Shown here: positions 45,068 through 53,603 of the stretch, in pieces
Layout of the letters: each line of letters starts with the position of its first letter
How positions within the stretch are numbered: position 1 is the stretch's first letter
NCBI RefSeq assembly: GCF_042682785.1
Contig: NZ_JBHUIB010000003.1
Location: 868,001-932,000, forward strand
Direction: 5' to 3'
DNA from: Thalassotalea_F euphylliae
GTDB lineage: Bacteria; Pseudomonadota; Gammaproteobacteria; Enterobacterales; Alteromonadaceae
DNA length: 64,000 nt
Notes under the pieces: generated by a model
What the model saw: the letters and a program-made list of their open reading frames with translations, nothing else
The model's database searches: none
Told to the model about the DNA's origin: nothing
Made by a program: the position numbers and the translations under genes

Positions 45068-45784
45068 TTAGGATCCTTTCAACACCATACGAGCCCACCA
45101 TGACTTTGGCAGAATGGCGATAAACTTCATTAAATACATAAATCTTTTGGGGAACTGTATAAGGCTTTTACCACGCCCTATACCGTCAAATATACGCTCT
45201 GCAGCTTCATCACTTGTCATCAGGAAAGGCATATCAAAATCATTTTTGTCCGTTAGCGGTGTTTTGATAAATCCAGGATGGATAAGGGCTACATGAATAC
45301 CTTTCGGCGTAAGTTCTAATTCCAACGTTTTTGCCAGGTAATCAACCCCTGCTTTCGATGCACCATAAGCCTGCGCTCTTGGAAACGGAAGGTTTGTAAC
45401 ACTTGAGCTCATTAATGCCAGCGTACCTTGTTGATTCAGTTTGGGAATTAACGCTGACACTAGATACCCCATACTAATCAAATTGACAGTAACAACCCTT
45501 GCAAATAAGTCAGCATCAAATGCCATTACATCGTCAATGTACTCACAATCGCCAGCATTTAAAATAGCAACATCCAAGTTTTCAATAGCTGATATCGCCT
45601 TATTTATCTGTATGTTATCCGTGATATCAAATACAAGCGTACTAATTTTAGGGAACTGAGTTTTGAGGCGACTTAATTTTTCTTCGCTTCGACCGCATGC
45701 AATTACGTCATAATTGCTACGTGAATAGCGCTCGACAAGAGAGAGCCCGATACCCGATGTTGCTCCCGTGATCAGCACTTTCAT
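45068..45784 (-). CDS. Short-chain dehydrogenase/reductase
   Basis: 238 aa classical SDR: TGATSGIG cofactor motif (7-14), LNAG (NAG motif), catalytic Ser in MSSS and YGASK (Tyr-x-x-x-Lys), followed by HPGFIKTPLT. NADP(H) is suggested by the basic residue in CGRSEEK. Substrate unknown, probably a lipid intermediate given the operon. Its start overlaps the NTF2-like gene stop by one base. Confidence 0.92.
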   Translation of the reverse strand: MKVLITGATSGIGLSLVERYSRSNYDVIACGRSEEKLSRLKTQFPKISTLVFDITDNIQINKAISAIENLDVAILNAGDCEYIDDVMAFDADLFARVVTVNLISMGYLVSALIPKLNQQGTLALMSSSVTNLPFPRAQAYGASKAGVDYLAKTLELELTPKGIHVALIHPGFIKTPLTDKNDFDMPFLMTSDEAAERIFDGIGRGKSLIQFPKRFMYLMKFIAILPKSWWARMVLKGS

Positions 45785-46242
45785 TAGGAGTTCGCTCTAT
45801 TTTTAATGAGCTTTACGATACCGCCAATGACTGGAATATGTTCATAAATCATTGCGCCAAGGTCTAGATAGTCACGATGATAAATCACTCTATCTCCCAT
45901 CCCCTTCAATCGCGTATGACCTTGTACAGTAACAGTTTTGCCTTTGTTCAACTTAGGGTGACTATATTGCATGGTCCAGTATAGAGCGGCTTCATCTCCG
46001 CAATTCATTACGTCGTTTATCACAAACGTACAACTGCTAAGGTTGGTATACAGACTCGTAAAATAATCTTCTAAGTTTTCAAATCCAGATATTTGATGCA
46101 TCGGATCTATAAAGATAACGTCATCAGCATATATCTCGCCAAGTAGCTCTAAGTTATCGGTCCCAAGCTTTTGGTACGTCTCTACAAAACGTGACAACCA
46201 CACTGGAAAGTCGAACTGCTCAATCGGCTGAATAAGTTCCAT
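45784..46242 (-). CDS. NTF2-like/SnoaL-type protein
   Basis: 152 aa. LLGEIYADDVIFIDPMHQISGFENLEDYFTSLY, DEAALYWTMQYSHPKLNKGKTVTVQGHTRLK and VIYHRDYLDLGAM fit the cone-shaped NTF2-like fold (ketosteroid-isomerase-like). It is regularly found with SDR/FAD/DUF1365/Cfa genes. It may bind or isomerise a hydrophobic molecule; function unproven. Confidence 0.87.
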   Translation of the reverse strand: MELIQPIEQFDFPVWLSRFVETYQKLGTDNLELLGEIYADDVIFIDPMHQISGFENLEDYFTSLYTNLSSCTFVINDVMNCGDEAALYWTMQYSHPKLNKGKTVTVQGHTRLKGMGDRVIYHRDYLDLGAMIYEHIPVIGGIVKLIKNRANS

Positions 46243-46275
46243 AAAATTGCCTTTAAAAACTCAGCTAGCGCTTTG

Positions 46276-47652
46276 TTATATATATTTTTTATAAAATGCG
46301 AGTGCTATTTCTCTAGCCGCTTTATGGTCAACTATAGGCGACAGATACACATTTCGCTTCGTATTGTTAATATATTCATGTGGAAAGTGAATATATTTAT
46401 CTGGTATTTCAGTAAGTTCTGGCAAATATTTACGGATAAACTCACCCTTTGGATCAAATTTCTCGCTCTGGGTGATAGGGTTAAATATGCGAAAATAAGG
46501 TTGGGCATCACACCCTGTACCTGCTGACCACTGCCAACCGCCATTGTTAGCAGCAAAGTCCCAATCGATTAGCTTTTTAGTAAAGTAGCGTTCACCCAGG
46601 CGCCAATCAATTAAGAGATGTTTAGTCAGGAAACTGGCGACAATCATCCTGAGTCGGTTATGCATCCATCCTGTTTGATTAAGTTGTTTCATAGCGGCAT
46701 CAACTATTGGGTACCCCGTTTCGCCACGTTGCCATTTTCTTAACGCCTTACGGTTATTCGGCCATTTCAAACCAGCATATTTTTCACCAAAGACTCGCCC
46801 TTTAATCAAATTCGGTTCGTGGTGCAGTAGATGTCGATAAAATTCGCGCCAGACTATTTCATTTAGCCAGGTAAACGCCTTATGGTCTGTGTCAGTAAGA
46901 AGATCTGGGTATTTATTCAAAAGAATGGCTAATACATAGCGCGCGCTAAGTGCACCGATCGCAAAATATGGTGATAAACCGGACGTAGCTTTGATGCCCG
47001 GAAAGTCACGCCACCGGCTATATTCTTCAACTTTTTCATTCAAAAATGCTGGCAGAACATGGGCTTCTATATCATTCACTAAAGGCCACTTTTCAGATAC
47101 GCCAGTATGATGATTGAAAGATCCTAACTTTTCTGTGTGTTCAGGAAACTGCGGGCAATTGCTAGGCCGTGTACCGTAGTTGAACCCATTGAGTTTCACA
47201 AACGTTAACCAAGCGCGTTTAAAAGGCGTAAAGACTTTGAACATTTCGCCTGATTTATTGAGCAGTTGCCCTTTCGGTAGAATGACATCCGACTCAAACG
47301 TTATTAAATCAACCCCATTACTAGCGAGTTTTGCATCGCGTTGACGCTCGTTTAACTCAAGTTCTTGGTTAACAATAATAGACTGACCGCCAAAATGCCT
47401 CGTTAGGTACTCTGTTTGCGCATCAAAGTCTTCAACTTCAACGACGTTGAGTGCAATATCAAGACTTTTAAGTTGTGCTCTTAACAACTCAACATGGCGT
47501 AAAATAAAATCAATTTTGATTGGCGCCATATGATGCTTGCGCCACTGACCGTATGAAACAAAAAAAATGGCGTCACGAGCGCCATTTTGTAATGCATATT
47601 CTAATGCGGGATTGTCTGTAATTCTAAGGTCGTTACGAAACCACAGTAACAT
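46276..47652 (-). CDS. phrB: Deoxyribodipyrimidine photolyase
   Basis: 458 aa from ATG 47652; the in-frame TTG 47655 is less likely, since AGGA lies 7-8 bases from the ATG. An N-terminal antenna domain (LLWFRNDLRITDNPAL) and FAD-binding C-terminal domain with TSGLSPYFAIGALSARYV, WREFYRHLL, MHNRLRMIVASFLTKHLLI (split) and NNGGWQWSAGTGCDAQPYFRIFNP are intact. It repairs UV cyclobutane dimers using light. Placement in a sigma/ChrR operon links it to light and singlet-oxygen stress, as in Rhodobacter. Confidence 0.96.
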   Translation of the reverse strand: MLLWFRNDLRITDNPALEYALQNGARDAIFFVSYGQWRKHHMAPIKIDFILRHVELLRAQLKSLDIALNVVEVEDFDAQTEYLTRHFGGQSIIVNQELELNERQRDAKLASNGVDLITFESDVILPKGQLLNKSGEMFKVFTPFKRAWLTFVKLNGFNYGTRPSNCPQFPEHTEKLGSFNHHTGVSEKWPLVNDIEAHVLPAFLNEKVEEYSRWRDFPGIKATSGLSPYFAIGALSARYVLAILLNKYPDLLTDTDHKAFTWLNEIVWREFYRHLLHHEPNLIKGRVFGEKYAGLKWPNNRKALRKWQRGETGYPIVDAAMKQLNQTGWMHNRLRMIVASFLTKHLLIDWRLGERYFTKKLIDWDFAANNGGWQWSAGTGCDAQPYFRIFNPITQSEKFDPKGEFIRKYLPELTEIPDKYIHFPHEYINNTKRNVYLSPIVDHKAAREIALAFYKKYI

Positions 47653-47673
47653 CAACCTGTCCTTTTCTAATTG

Positions 47674-48639
47674 CTACATTCCATACCTAAGCTTTAATTC
47701 AGCAGGGTAAGGTGCTAGATAAAATTGCTTTTTCAAATAGTCTTTAGGGAATCGACGTAAATGGTGTCGAATCAAGGTAAGGGGAACGAATAAAGGTACA
47801 AGGCCTTTTCGGTACTCCTCTATTTGTTCACAAAGCTCTTGCTTCTCGTCACTATTTAGTTCTTTAGCAAAGTAACCTTGAATATGCTGCAATGTATTTG
47901 CATGTTTTTTGCGCGTTGCCTTAATAGTCAACGCCGCCATTAACCCATGAATATACTGCTCAGCCATTTCTTCAAGTGGTAGGTCTGCTCTCGCCAATAA
48001 CTGTCCAAGTTCTTTGTAAGCGATTAAATCGTGACTCATCACCGTGTATTTGAACTGACTGTGAAAGGTTGTCAGTTTGTGTTTTGATAACCCACTCGCC
48101 TCAAGCAGTTGCCATTTTCTATATGCATAAACGCGGGCGACAAAGTTTTCTCGGATAATAGCGTCGTTCAATCTACCATTTTCTTCACACGGTAATAACG
48201 GATTTGCTTTCATTACTTCGCGAGCAAAGACACCGACACCATCAGACGTAGAACCTTTACCGTCTTCGCTGTACACCTTCACACGTTCCATACCGCAACT
48301 CGGGCTTTTGGCACAGAAGATGAAACCGCTTAAATTCCTCGAATAATTGCCAATTTTCTTTCCGTACTCTGCTAATGCTTCTGTTACATCACCACTGCCG
48401 TCCGGTCTTGATACCGTGATAACGTCATCTTTACGAATTTGGCGAATCGTAGGTCGCGGTACTGGCAAGCCTACGGCGACTTCAGGACATACTGGCTTGA
48501 ACTTAACGTAATTACCTAACTCCTTCATACAGAAGTGTGACGTCTTCGAGCTTGAATCAAACCTGACGTTTTCCCCAGCTACGCAAGCGCTTATACCAAG
48601 AGTGATATCACCTAATTCAGATAACTGCGCGTCGTTCAT
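47674..48639 (-). CDS. DUF523 and DUF1722 domain protein (YbgA-like)
   Basis: 321 aa. N-terminal DUF523 (LGISACVAGENVRFD, FKPVCPEVAVGLPVPRPTI, FCAKSPSCGMERV; several conserved Cys that could bind metal) and C-terminal DUF1722 (~195-310: HDLIAYKELGQLLA, TRKKHANTLQHIQGYF). In E. coli ybgA lies next to phrB, as here (18 bases upstream). Function is unknown; a link with photolyase is by conserved position only. Confidence 0.9.
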   Translation of the reverse strand: MNDAQLSELGDITLGISACVAGENVRFDSSSKTSHFCMKELGNYVKFKPVCPEVAVGLPVPRPTIRQIRKDDVITVSRPDGSGDVTEALAEYGKKIGNYSRNLSGFIFCAKSPSCGMERVKVYSEDGKGSTSDGVGVFAREVMKANPLLPCEENGRLNDAIIRENFVARVYAYRKWQLLEASGLSKHKLTTFHSQFKYTVMSHDLIAYKELGQLLARADLPLEEMAEQYIHGLMAALTIKATRKKHANTLQHIQGYFAKELNSDEKQELCEQIEEYRKGLVPLFVPLTLIRHHLRRFPKDYLKKQFYLAPYPAELKLRYGM

Positions 48640-48648
48640 GTCATGCTC

Positions 48649-49305
48649 CTAGTAGATAAGTGAGCCAATTGGGTTTAATAGTTTATTAAAGCCTTGAGTA
48701 AAGTGTAGTGCATCATCAGCCACCGTGTAACACAAACACCCGTTCTCTGTTGTTGGGTTGTGAGTGTGTTCACCATCAAGCATTATGAAATCGCCAGGTC
48801 CGTATGTTCCCATTTCGTCTTCAAAGTAGCCGTCTAATAACAACGTTAACTCAAAGCCTTTGTGTGTATGTTCTGGCACCGTGCCACCTGGCTGTATTTG
48901 CAATAAGCTCGCATGCAGGGGACCTTCTTCTACGTCAAAACGCGCTCTTGCGAGCTTGCCAAGGCTTGTCCAGCTTCCCATTGCCATATTCGTTAATGCG
49001 GTCGGTAGCTTGTAGTCTTGTCCCTTTACCGAGATATGCTTCTCTTTCCTATCTACTGTGATTGCAATTTCTTCACTCGCCGTAATCGCATCGATCATAT
49101 CTGTAATACTTAAAGCATCTAGCTGCGTATCAGCCTCTGGCATTTCGAATGCTTCGAAAGCGTTTTGTTCTGATGCTTCAGCAACAATTTCAGCACACTT
49201 CGGGCACATGTCTACGTGAACAGCAACAGCTGCTGCCAATGATGCTGGTAAATCCCCCTCTGCGAATTTAACCAACAATTCTTTAGTTGGGTGATGCTTA
49301 ATCAT
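48649..49305 (-). CDS. chrR: ChrR-type zinc anti-sigma factor (cupin sensor)
   Basis: 218 aa from ATG 49305, with GGAG 6 bases upstream; a TTG four codons earlier is less likely. N-terminal zinc anti-sigma (ZAS) motif His30-x3-Cys34-x2-Cys37 (HVDMCPKC) and C-terminal cupin (VPEHTHKGFELTLLLDG ... DFIMLDGEHTH). In Rhodobacter sphaeroides ChrR holds RpoE inactive until singlet oxygen releases it. Overlaps the sigma gene by 8 bases. Confidence 0.93.
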   Translation of the reverse strand: MIKHHPTKELLVKFAEGDLPASLAAAVAVHVDMCPKCAEIVAEASEQNAFEAFEMPEADTQLDALSITDMIDAITASEEIAITVDRKEKHISVKGQDYKLPTALTNMAMGSWTSLGKLARARFDVEEGPLHASLLQIQPGGTVPEHTHKGFELTLLLDGYFEDEMGTYGPGDFIMLDGEHTHNPTTENGCLCYTVADDALHFTQGFNKLLNPIGSLIY

Positions 49306-49927
49306 GTGCTTCTCCAATGTACTGCTTCAGCTTGGCCAGCGCCAAACGTAATCTTGATTTTACTGTGCCTAATGGAATGTCGAGATGAATCGCGAGTTGT
49401 TCTTGTGACATTTCCATAAAATAGAAACCCTTAATCACTAGCTTTTGGTTTTCCGGCAGTTTCTCGATGCATTCAAGCATCTCTTTGTCAGCTAAATGGT
49501 CAGAAAATGGCTCTTCTGTTTCTAGCTGGCCTTCTACTAACGGCCAAAAGTCGTCGCTCAGGTTATCTTCTTTCTTCGTTTTGATTTTACGAAGTAAATC
49601 AAAACTGACATTACGCATAACGGTGTAGACCCAAGTGGTTGGCGAGCCTTTGTCAGAATTAAACAAGTGTGCCTTGCGCCACACGTTGGTCATTGTCTCC
49701 TGCACCACCTCAGACGCAAGCGTTTCATTGCCATACTTGCTTGAGGCAATACGCTGGATTTTTGGGGCGAAGTAGCGAAACAGCTCAGTGAATGCCTGTT
49801 TCGACCGAGTCTCTGCAACTTCTATCAACCAGCCAGCCAGCTGTTGATGTTCATTAGAAGCCGCCGCAGCCATCGCGCCACTCTGTGTTTTGTTTTGATT
49901 CAATGTATTTATCGAACTCTGCAACAT
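49298..49927 (-). CDS. rpoE: ECF RNA polymerase sigma factor, RpoE-ChrR (ECF11) type
   Basis: 209 aa. Region 2 (FTELFRYFAPKIQRIAS, SEVVQETMTNVWRKAHLFN, WVYTVMRNVSFDLLRK) and region 4 (LPENQKLVIKGFYFMEMSQEQLAIHLDIPLGTVKSRLRLALAKLK) are complete. A cognate ChrR-like gene overlaps it and photolyase, SDR, FAD, DUF1365 and Cfa genes follow, as in singlet-oxygen regulons. GGAAG lies 9 bases before ATG 49927. First gene of a nine-gene operon and probably self-activating via the motif upstream. Not the envelope-stress RpoE of E. coli despite the shared name. Confidence 0.93.
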   Translation of the reverse strand: MLQSSINTLNQNKTQSGAMAAAASNEHQQLAGWLIEVAETRSKQAFTELFRYFAPKIQRIASSKYGNETLASEVVQETMTNVWRKAHLFNSDKGSPTTWVYTVMRNVSFDLLRKIKTKKEDNLSDDFWPLVEGQLETEEPFSDHLADKEMLECIEKLPENQKLVIKGFYFMEMSQEQLAIHLDIPLGTVKSRLRLALAKLKQYIGEAHD

Positions 49928-49967
49928 GGGTCTGTACTTCCATCAAACGTTAACCTGCGTTTTATGT

Positions 49968-49997
49968 CAACTACGCAGCGTGTTTCACTAGAGATCA
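49968..49997 (-). promoter_or_regulatory. Candidate ECF11 promoter of the sigma/chrR operon
   Basis: Minus strand TGATCT (49997-49992), 18-bp spacer, TAGTTG (49973-49968). TGATC is the -35 core known for RpoE-ChrR-type sigma factors. The predicted start lies ~34 bases before the sigma gene, as expected for autoregulation. Confidence 0.6.
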
Positions 49998-50000
49998 GCT

Positions 50001-50561
50001 TTACGAAGGTTTTTCATCAAAAATAATAGTCGTGAGGAAGTCCACTGCTTGTAAAAAACTGTTTGGATGAGCAAAGTGACGCTTGTTTTCAAAGCTCACC
50101 GGCAACAACTCAAGCCAGCGTGCACACACCCAATCGTAATTATCAAACTGAGGCTCGCTGTATAACTTTTGTAAAGAGGGATGATCTTCAAACAATCGTT
50201 GTAGCTGATGCTTCAACTGAATGCATCTATCATTTGACGTTGTCTCTGGCCAATGAGGCAAAACTTCAACCTCCCCGGTCAGCAGTTGGTCTGGCTGTCT
50301 TTCGGTTTCACCTATCGACACCAAGTGTTTGCATTTAACTAGAAGGTTTAAAACGCCATCGTCACCTTGGTCGAAATCAACAATGTCGACCCAACTGCCC
50401 CACTCGCTAATTCTGTCGTCCCCCACAGTGTGGACTATTACAAACCCGTTAGTTTTTTGGCTATTTCGTACCATGGTTAAGTAGCGCTGCTCAAATATAC
50501 GCAACTGTGTAACGCCGCTAGGTAAAAGGTAAACAGGTAATGGGAATAAAGGTAATTTCAT
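50001..50561 (-). CDS. LON N-terminal-domain protein (substrate-binding domain only)
   Basis: 186 aa. LPLFPLPVYLLPSGVTQLRIFEQRYLTMVRN matches the LON substrate-binding (PUA-like) domain; there is no ATPase or protease domain. Stand-alone LON-N proteins are common in gammaproteobacteria; function unknown. It lies upstream of the sigma gene in the same direction with 73 bases between, which contain the candidate sigma promoter. Confidence 0.87.
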   Translation of the reverse strand: MKLPLFPLPVYLLPSGVTQLRIFEQRYLTMVRNSQKTNGFVIVHTVGDDRISEWGSWVDIVDFDQGDDGVLNLLVKCKHLVSIGETERQPDQLLTGEVEVLPHWPETTSNDRCIQLKHQLQRLFEDHPSLQKLYSEPQFDNYDWVCARWLELLPVSFENKRHFAHPNSFLQAVDFLTTIIFDEKPS

Positions 50562-50647
50562 AACATTTTCATCATACTAAACTGTCAGTTAATACGGCTA
50601 TGCTGGCTAAACTGATTACTTTGATTTTCAAAAATTCAAGGTAATAA

Positions 50648-50671
50648 AAAAGGAAGCCTAAGCTTCCTTTT
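50648..50671 (-). terminator. Terminator of the fasciclin gene
   Basis: AAAAGGAAGC (50648-50657), loop CTAA, GCTTCCTTTT (50662-50671), with further A-run at 50646 giving a T-run on the minus strand, 27 bases after the stop codon. Confidence 0.85.
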
Positions 50672-50697
50672 CAATAATTGTGTTATTTGTGCATTAA

Positions 50698-52884
50698 TTA
50701 ATCAGTAATTACCGTATCGATAACATGAATAACACCATTGGTTGTGTATATGTCTTTCGTTACGACATTGCTGCCTTGTACCTGCAATGACGTTTGACTT
50801 TGCTCTGCTAAGAACCATACATCACCAACACCTTGGCCGTTAGTATCACCTGCAGCTTCGTCTCCCGCAAAGAAATATAAAGGTCTGCCTAGGTAAGTTG
50901 CTTGCATAGTGCCATCATCACGCATCACTGTCGATACACCAGGAATTGCTGTTACACTGCCATCAGTGACGAGCAGTGGTGGCCAGTTTGTTGCACAAGT
51001 GTCATTACATGCACTGCCTGAAGTGCCTAAATCAGTATCAAATACATATAGCGACATACCCGCCATTGTCGAACCCATGCCGCCCACGAAGCGCTCATTT
51101 ATTGCGTCGTAAGCGACTTCTTCTGCCATACCGTCTTGATAGGTTGCAAAATTAACAATCGATACTGACACATTGTCACCACCTACGGTTCCTACCATTG
51201 CGCCGTTCGCAGCATACGCGTCAACAGAACCGATTTCTGCTGCAACCACATGTTTTAATAACACAGCGGTTAGCGCATCGGTGTCTGCTAACAAACCGCT
51301 TAATACCGTTGAATCAATTTTGCTAAACGCTGCATTTGTTGGCGCAAATACAGTAAAGGTCGCTGATTCATCTGCTAGTGTGTCTACAAGGTCAGCTGCT
51401 GTGAGCGCCGCAACAAGCGTAGAAAAGTTTTCATCGGCTAAAGCGACGTCCACAATTGATTGTGTCGGTTCACCTTTCATTGCTGGTGGTAAAATAACAG
51501 AGTCGATTACGTGAATAACACCGTTATCAGCACCAACATCAGCAGCACTGACTGCACTATCATTGATAAATAATTGTGAACCAGTTAGCGATAACGCCGC
51601 CATGTCACCGTTTGCCATTTCAACTTTTTTATCCATTGAGTTTGCAACAGCTAACGCGCCATCTGCCATCACTTTGCTACCTGAAATAACATGATAAAGC
51701 AGTATGTTAGATAACGTGTCAGGGTCTGCAAGCAACGCTTGTATAGTTTCGTCACCTAGCTTGGCAAATGCAGCATCAGTCGGCGCAAATACAGTGAAGT
51801 CTGTCGAGTCGTCAGCCAATACAGTATCCAGGCCTGTCGCTTGCAATGCAGCAACTAACGTTGTAAATGAGCCCGCACCTACAGCTACATCAACGATGGT
51901 GTTGCCTGTCATTGGCACTTCTACATCACCAACGATAACCGCATCAATGACATGGATCACGCCATTAGTGGTGTAGATGTCTTTGGTAACAACGTTTGCA
52001 CCACCAACAGTGAGCATATCAGTATCAGCATTGATCATGATATCCACCATTGCACCTGAAGCTGTTTCAGCCGCCATACCGTTTAACGTAAATGCAGTCA
52101 CTGAATCGACGCTTCCTGCAACGACGTGCTGAAGCAATATACTAGAAAGCACCTCTGGGTTTTCTAGTAGCGTAGCGATAGTTTCTTCGCCCAACATTGC
52201 AAATGCATCATCTGTTGGCGCAAATACTGTGTATGTAGTGCTTTCATCGGCTAGCACAGCATCCAACCCCGTCGCTTGAAGCGCTGCAACAAGGGTATTG
52301 AAACTACCTGCCCCAACAGCAGTATCCACGATATTTGCAGTAGGCATTCCCATATCAGCTGGTGGGATAAGTACTGCGTCAATCACATGGATAATACCGT
52401 TGTCGGTCTGGATATCTGTCGCTGTGACCGTTGCTGTATTCACTAGAAGACTATCGCCACTTAAGCTCAATGCCAACTTGTCACCGTTAACCATATCTAC
52501 TGTTTGGCCAGCAGATGCAACTGCAGCTGTTGAGTCTACTGCCCCTGATATAACGTGGTAAGTTAGAATGTCAGACAGTGTATCTGTGTCTGCGAGTAAA
52601 CCATTGATAGTGTCTTCACCTAGCAATGCAAATGCATCATCTGTTGGTGCAAATACAGTAAACGTAGCAGATTCATCGGCAAGCGTCTCATCTAATCCCG
52701 TTGCTTCTAAAGCTGTAACCAAGGTTGTAAAACTTCCATTTGCTACCGCCGCATCTACAATCGTTGTGGTTGTTACTGGTTCCGGCTCAACAACAGTCAC
52801 TGTTGGACTGCTGCTATCATCGTCACAAGCTTGTAAAAACATCACACTTGCGAACGCTGTTATTATCATTTTTGACGTTTTCAA
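50698..52884 (-). CDS. Fasciclin (FAS1) repeat lipoprotein with an inserted Lipoprotein_15-like domain
   Basis: 728 aa. The start is TTG 52884: GAGG lies 8 bases upstream and it supplies the charged n-region; ATG 52869 would be too far from any RBS. Lipobox LQAC gives lipidated Cys20, followed by DDD (Asp at +2, an inner-membrane retention signal in E. coli). FAS1 domains at ~42-174, 184-318, 328-466, and a fourth starting at ~476. The fourth is split: residues ~590-695 carry LYVFDTD, CNDTCATNWPPLL and YLGRPLYFF, the pattern of secreted YVxD/WPPL lipoprotein repeats, after which the FAS1 end motif TNGVIHVIDTVI resumes. Role unknown, probably adhesive or redox-related; a possible member of the adjacent sigma regulon. 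Confidence 0.9.
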   Translation of the reverse strand: MKTSKMIITAFASVMFLQACDDDSSSPTVTVVEPEPVTTTTIVDAAVANGSFTTLVTALEATGLDETLADESATFTVFAPTDDAFALLGEDTINGLLADTDTLSDILTYHVISGAVDSTAAVASAGQTVDMVNGDKLALSLSGDSLLVNTATVTATDIQTDNGIIHVIDAVLIPPADMGMPTANIVDTAVGAGSFNTLVAALQATGLDAVLADESTTYTVFAPTDDAFAMLGEETIATLLENPEVLSSILLQHVVAGSVDSVTAFTLNGMAAETASGAMVDIMINADTDMLTVGGANVVTKDIYTTNGVIHVIDAVIVGDVEVPMTGNTIVDVAVGAGSFTTLVAALQATGLDTVLADDSTDFTVFAPTDAAFAKLGDETIQALLADPDTLSNILLYHVISGSKVMADGALAVANSMDKKVEMANGDMAALSLTGSQLFINDSAVSAADVGADNGVIHVIDSVILPPAMKGEPTQSIVDVALADENFSTLVAALTAADLVDTLADESATFTVFAPTNAAFSKIDSTVLSGLLADTDALTAVLLKHVVAAEIGSVDAYAANGAMVGTVGGDNVSVSIVNFATYQDGMAEEVAYDAINERFVGGMGSTMAGMSLYVFDTDLGTSGSACNDTCATNWPPLLVTDGSVTAIPGVSTVMRDDGTMQATYLGRPLYFFAGDEAAGDTNGQGVGDVWFLAEQSQTSLQVQGSNVVTKDIYTTNGVIHVIDTVITD

Positions 52885-52915
52885 AATTTATTCCTCGTTT
52901 TTGTCCATGACGACT

Positions 52916-52946
52916 TCTTTACGAGGTACATAATTTAAACAGATCA
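52916..52946 (-). promoter_or_regulatory. Candidate ECF11 promoter of the fasciclin gene
   Basis: Minus strand TGATCT (52946-52941), 19-bp spacer, TAAAGA (52921-52916). Same -35 hexamer as the sigma/chrR promoter candidate; predicted start ~24 bases before the TTG start codon. Confidence 0.5.
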
Positions 52947-53003
52947 CAACCTTTTGAAATATTTTATGCTTTTATTTCATGCAGTTAACTTATTTCCCAG
53001 ACG

Positions 53004-53036
53004 AAAAAAGGCCCTCGGTTTGTCGCCCGAGAGCCC
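53004..53036 (-). terminator. Terminator after the DUF3833 gene
   Basis: GGCCCTCGG (53010-53018) / CCGAGAGCC (53027-53035), loop of 8, one mismatch, followed on the minus strand by TTTTTT. Confidence 0.8.
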
Positions 53037-53054
53037 ACTACTAAAGCTGAAATG

Positions 53055-53603
53055 TTATGATTTCTTACAACTTCTTAGAGGCTGTTCTTTGTCAAAAAAT
53101 AAAGTAATTTCCGCTACTTCGATGCCAAATTTTCGCATCGATGTTCTATTGAATACGCGATAGTCGTCAATTTTATAAATCCAATCATCTAAAAAGAATT
53201 CATATTCGCTATCATCTATTTTTACCTGTAAAGAGTACTGCCACTGAAACACCGAACCCTCAGTTTTCCCCGAAGCAACGCCAAAGACATCCTCCGCCGT
53301 TCCCGAGTACTCGTTACCATTCTTCGTTAACCGCCAATTTCGAAAGCTCACTTCGCCGTCGTCAAAGTAAAAAGTTTCTTCAAGGAGCCCCTTGTTGCCT
53401 TCCCAGCTCCCTTCAATTTCTACGCAAAACCGGCGGGTAAGTTTTTTGTTGTAATCTTGGACCATACCCCACGCAATTACTGGCCCGTCAAAATATTCAT
53501 CCAAGGTTAACGTGGGCGCAGTGTTAGCATAGTCATTAATATGTTGGCTTCCACAGCCAACTAACATTGTTGCGCCTGCAAACACAGAAAGTAATTTAGA
53601 CAT
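53055..53603 (-). CDS. DUF3833 lipoprotein
   Basis: 182 aa from ATG 53603 (MSKLLSVFAGATMLVGCGS), a lipoprotein signal with Cys17; an upstream in-frame start would run into the preceding gene and spoil the signal. The mature part shows DUF3833: LDEYFDGPVIAWGMVQDYNKKLTRRF, EETFYFDDGEVSFRNWRLTK, DDWIYKIDDYRVFNRTSMRKFGIEVAEITLFF. Function unknown. Its start shares one base with the stop of the chalcone-isomerase-like gene. Confidence 0.9.
   Translation of the reverse strand: MSKLLSVFAGATMLVGCGSQHINDYANTAPTLTLDEYFDGPVIAWGMVQDYNKKLTRRFCVEIEGSWEGNKGLLEETFYFDDGEVSFRNWRLTKNGNEYSGTAEDVFGVASGKTEGSVFQWQYSLQVKIDDSEYEFFLDDWIYKIDDYRVFNRTSMRKFGIEVAEITLFFDKEQPLRSCKKS

Noticed and set aside
50698..52884. Internal DNA repeats of the fasciclin gene as a mobile or satellite repeat
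   Set aside because: The repeats are in frame and correspond to protein FAS1 domains, so they are coding duplications.
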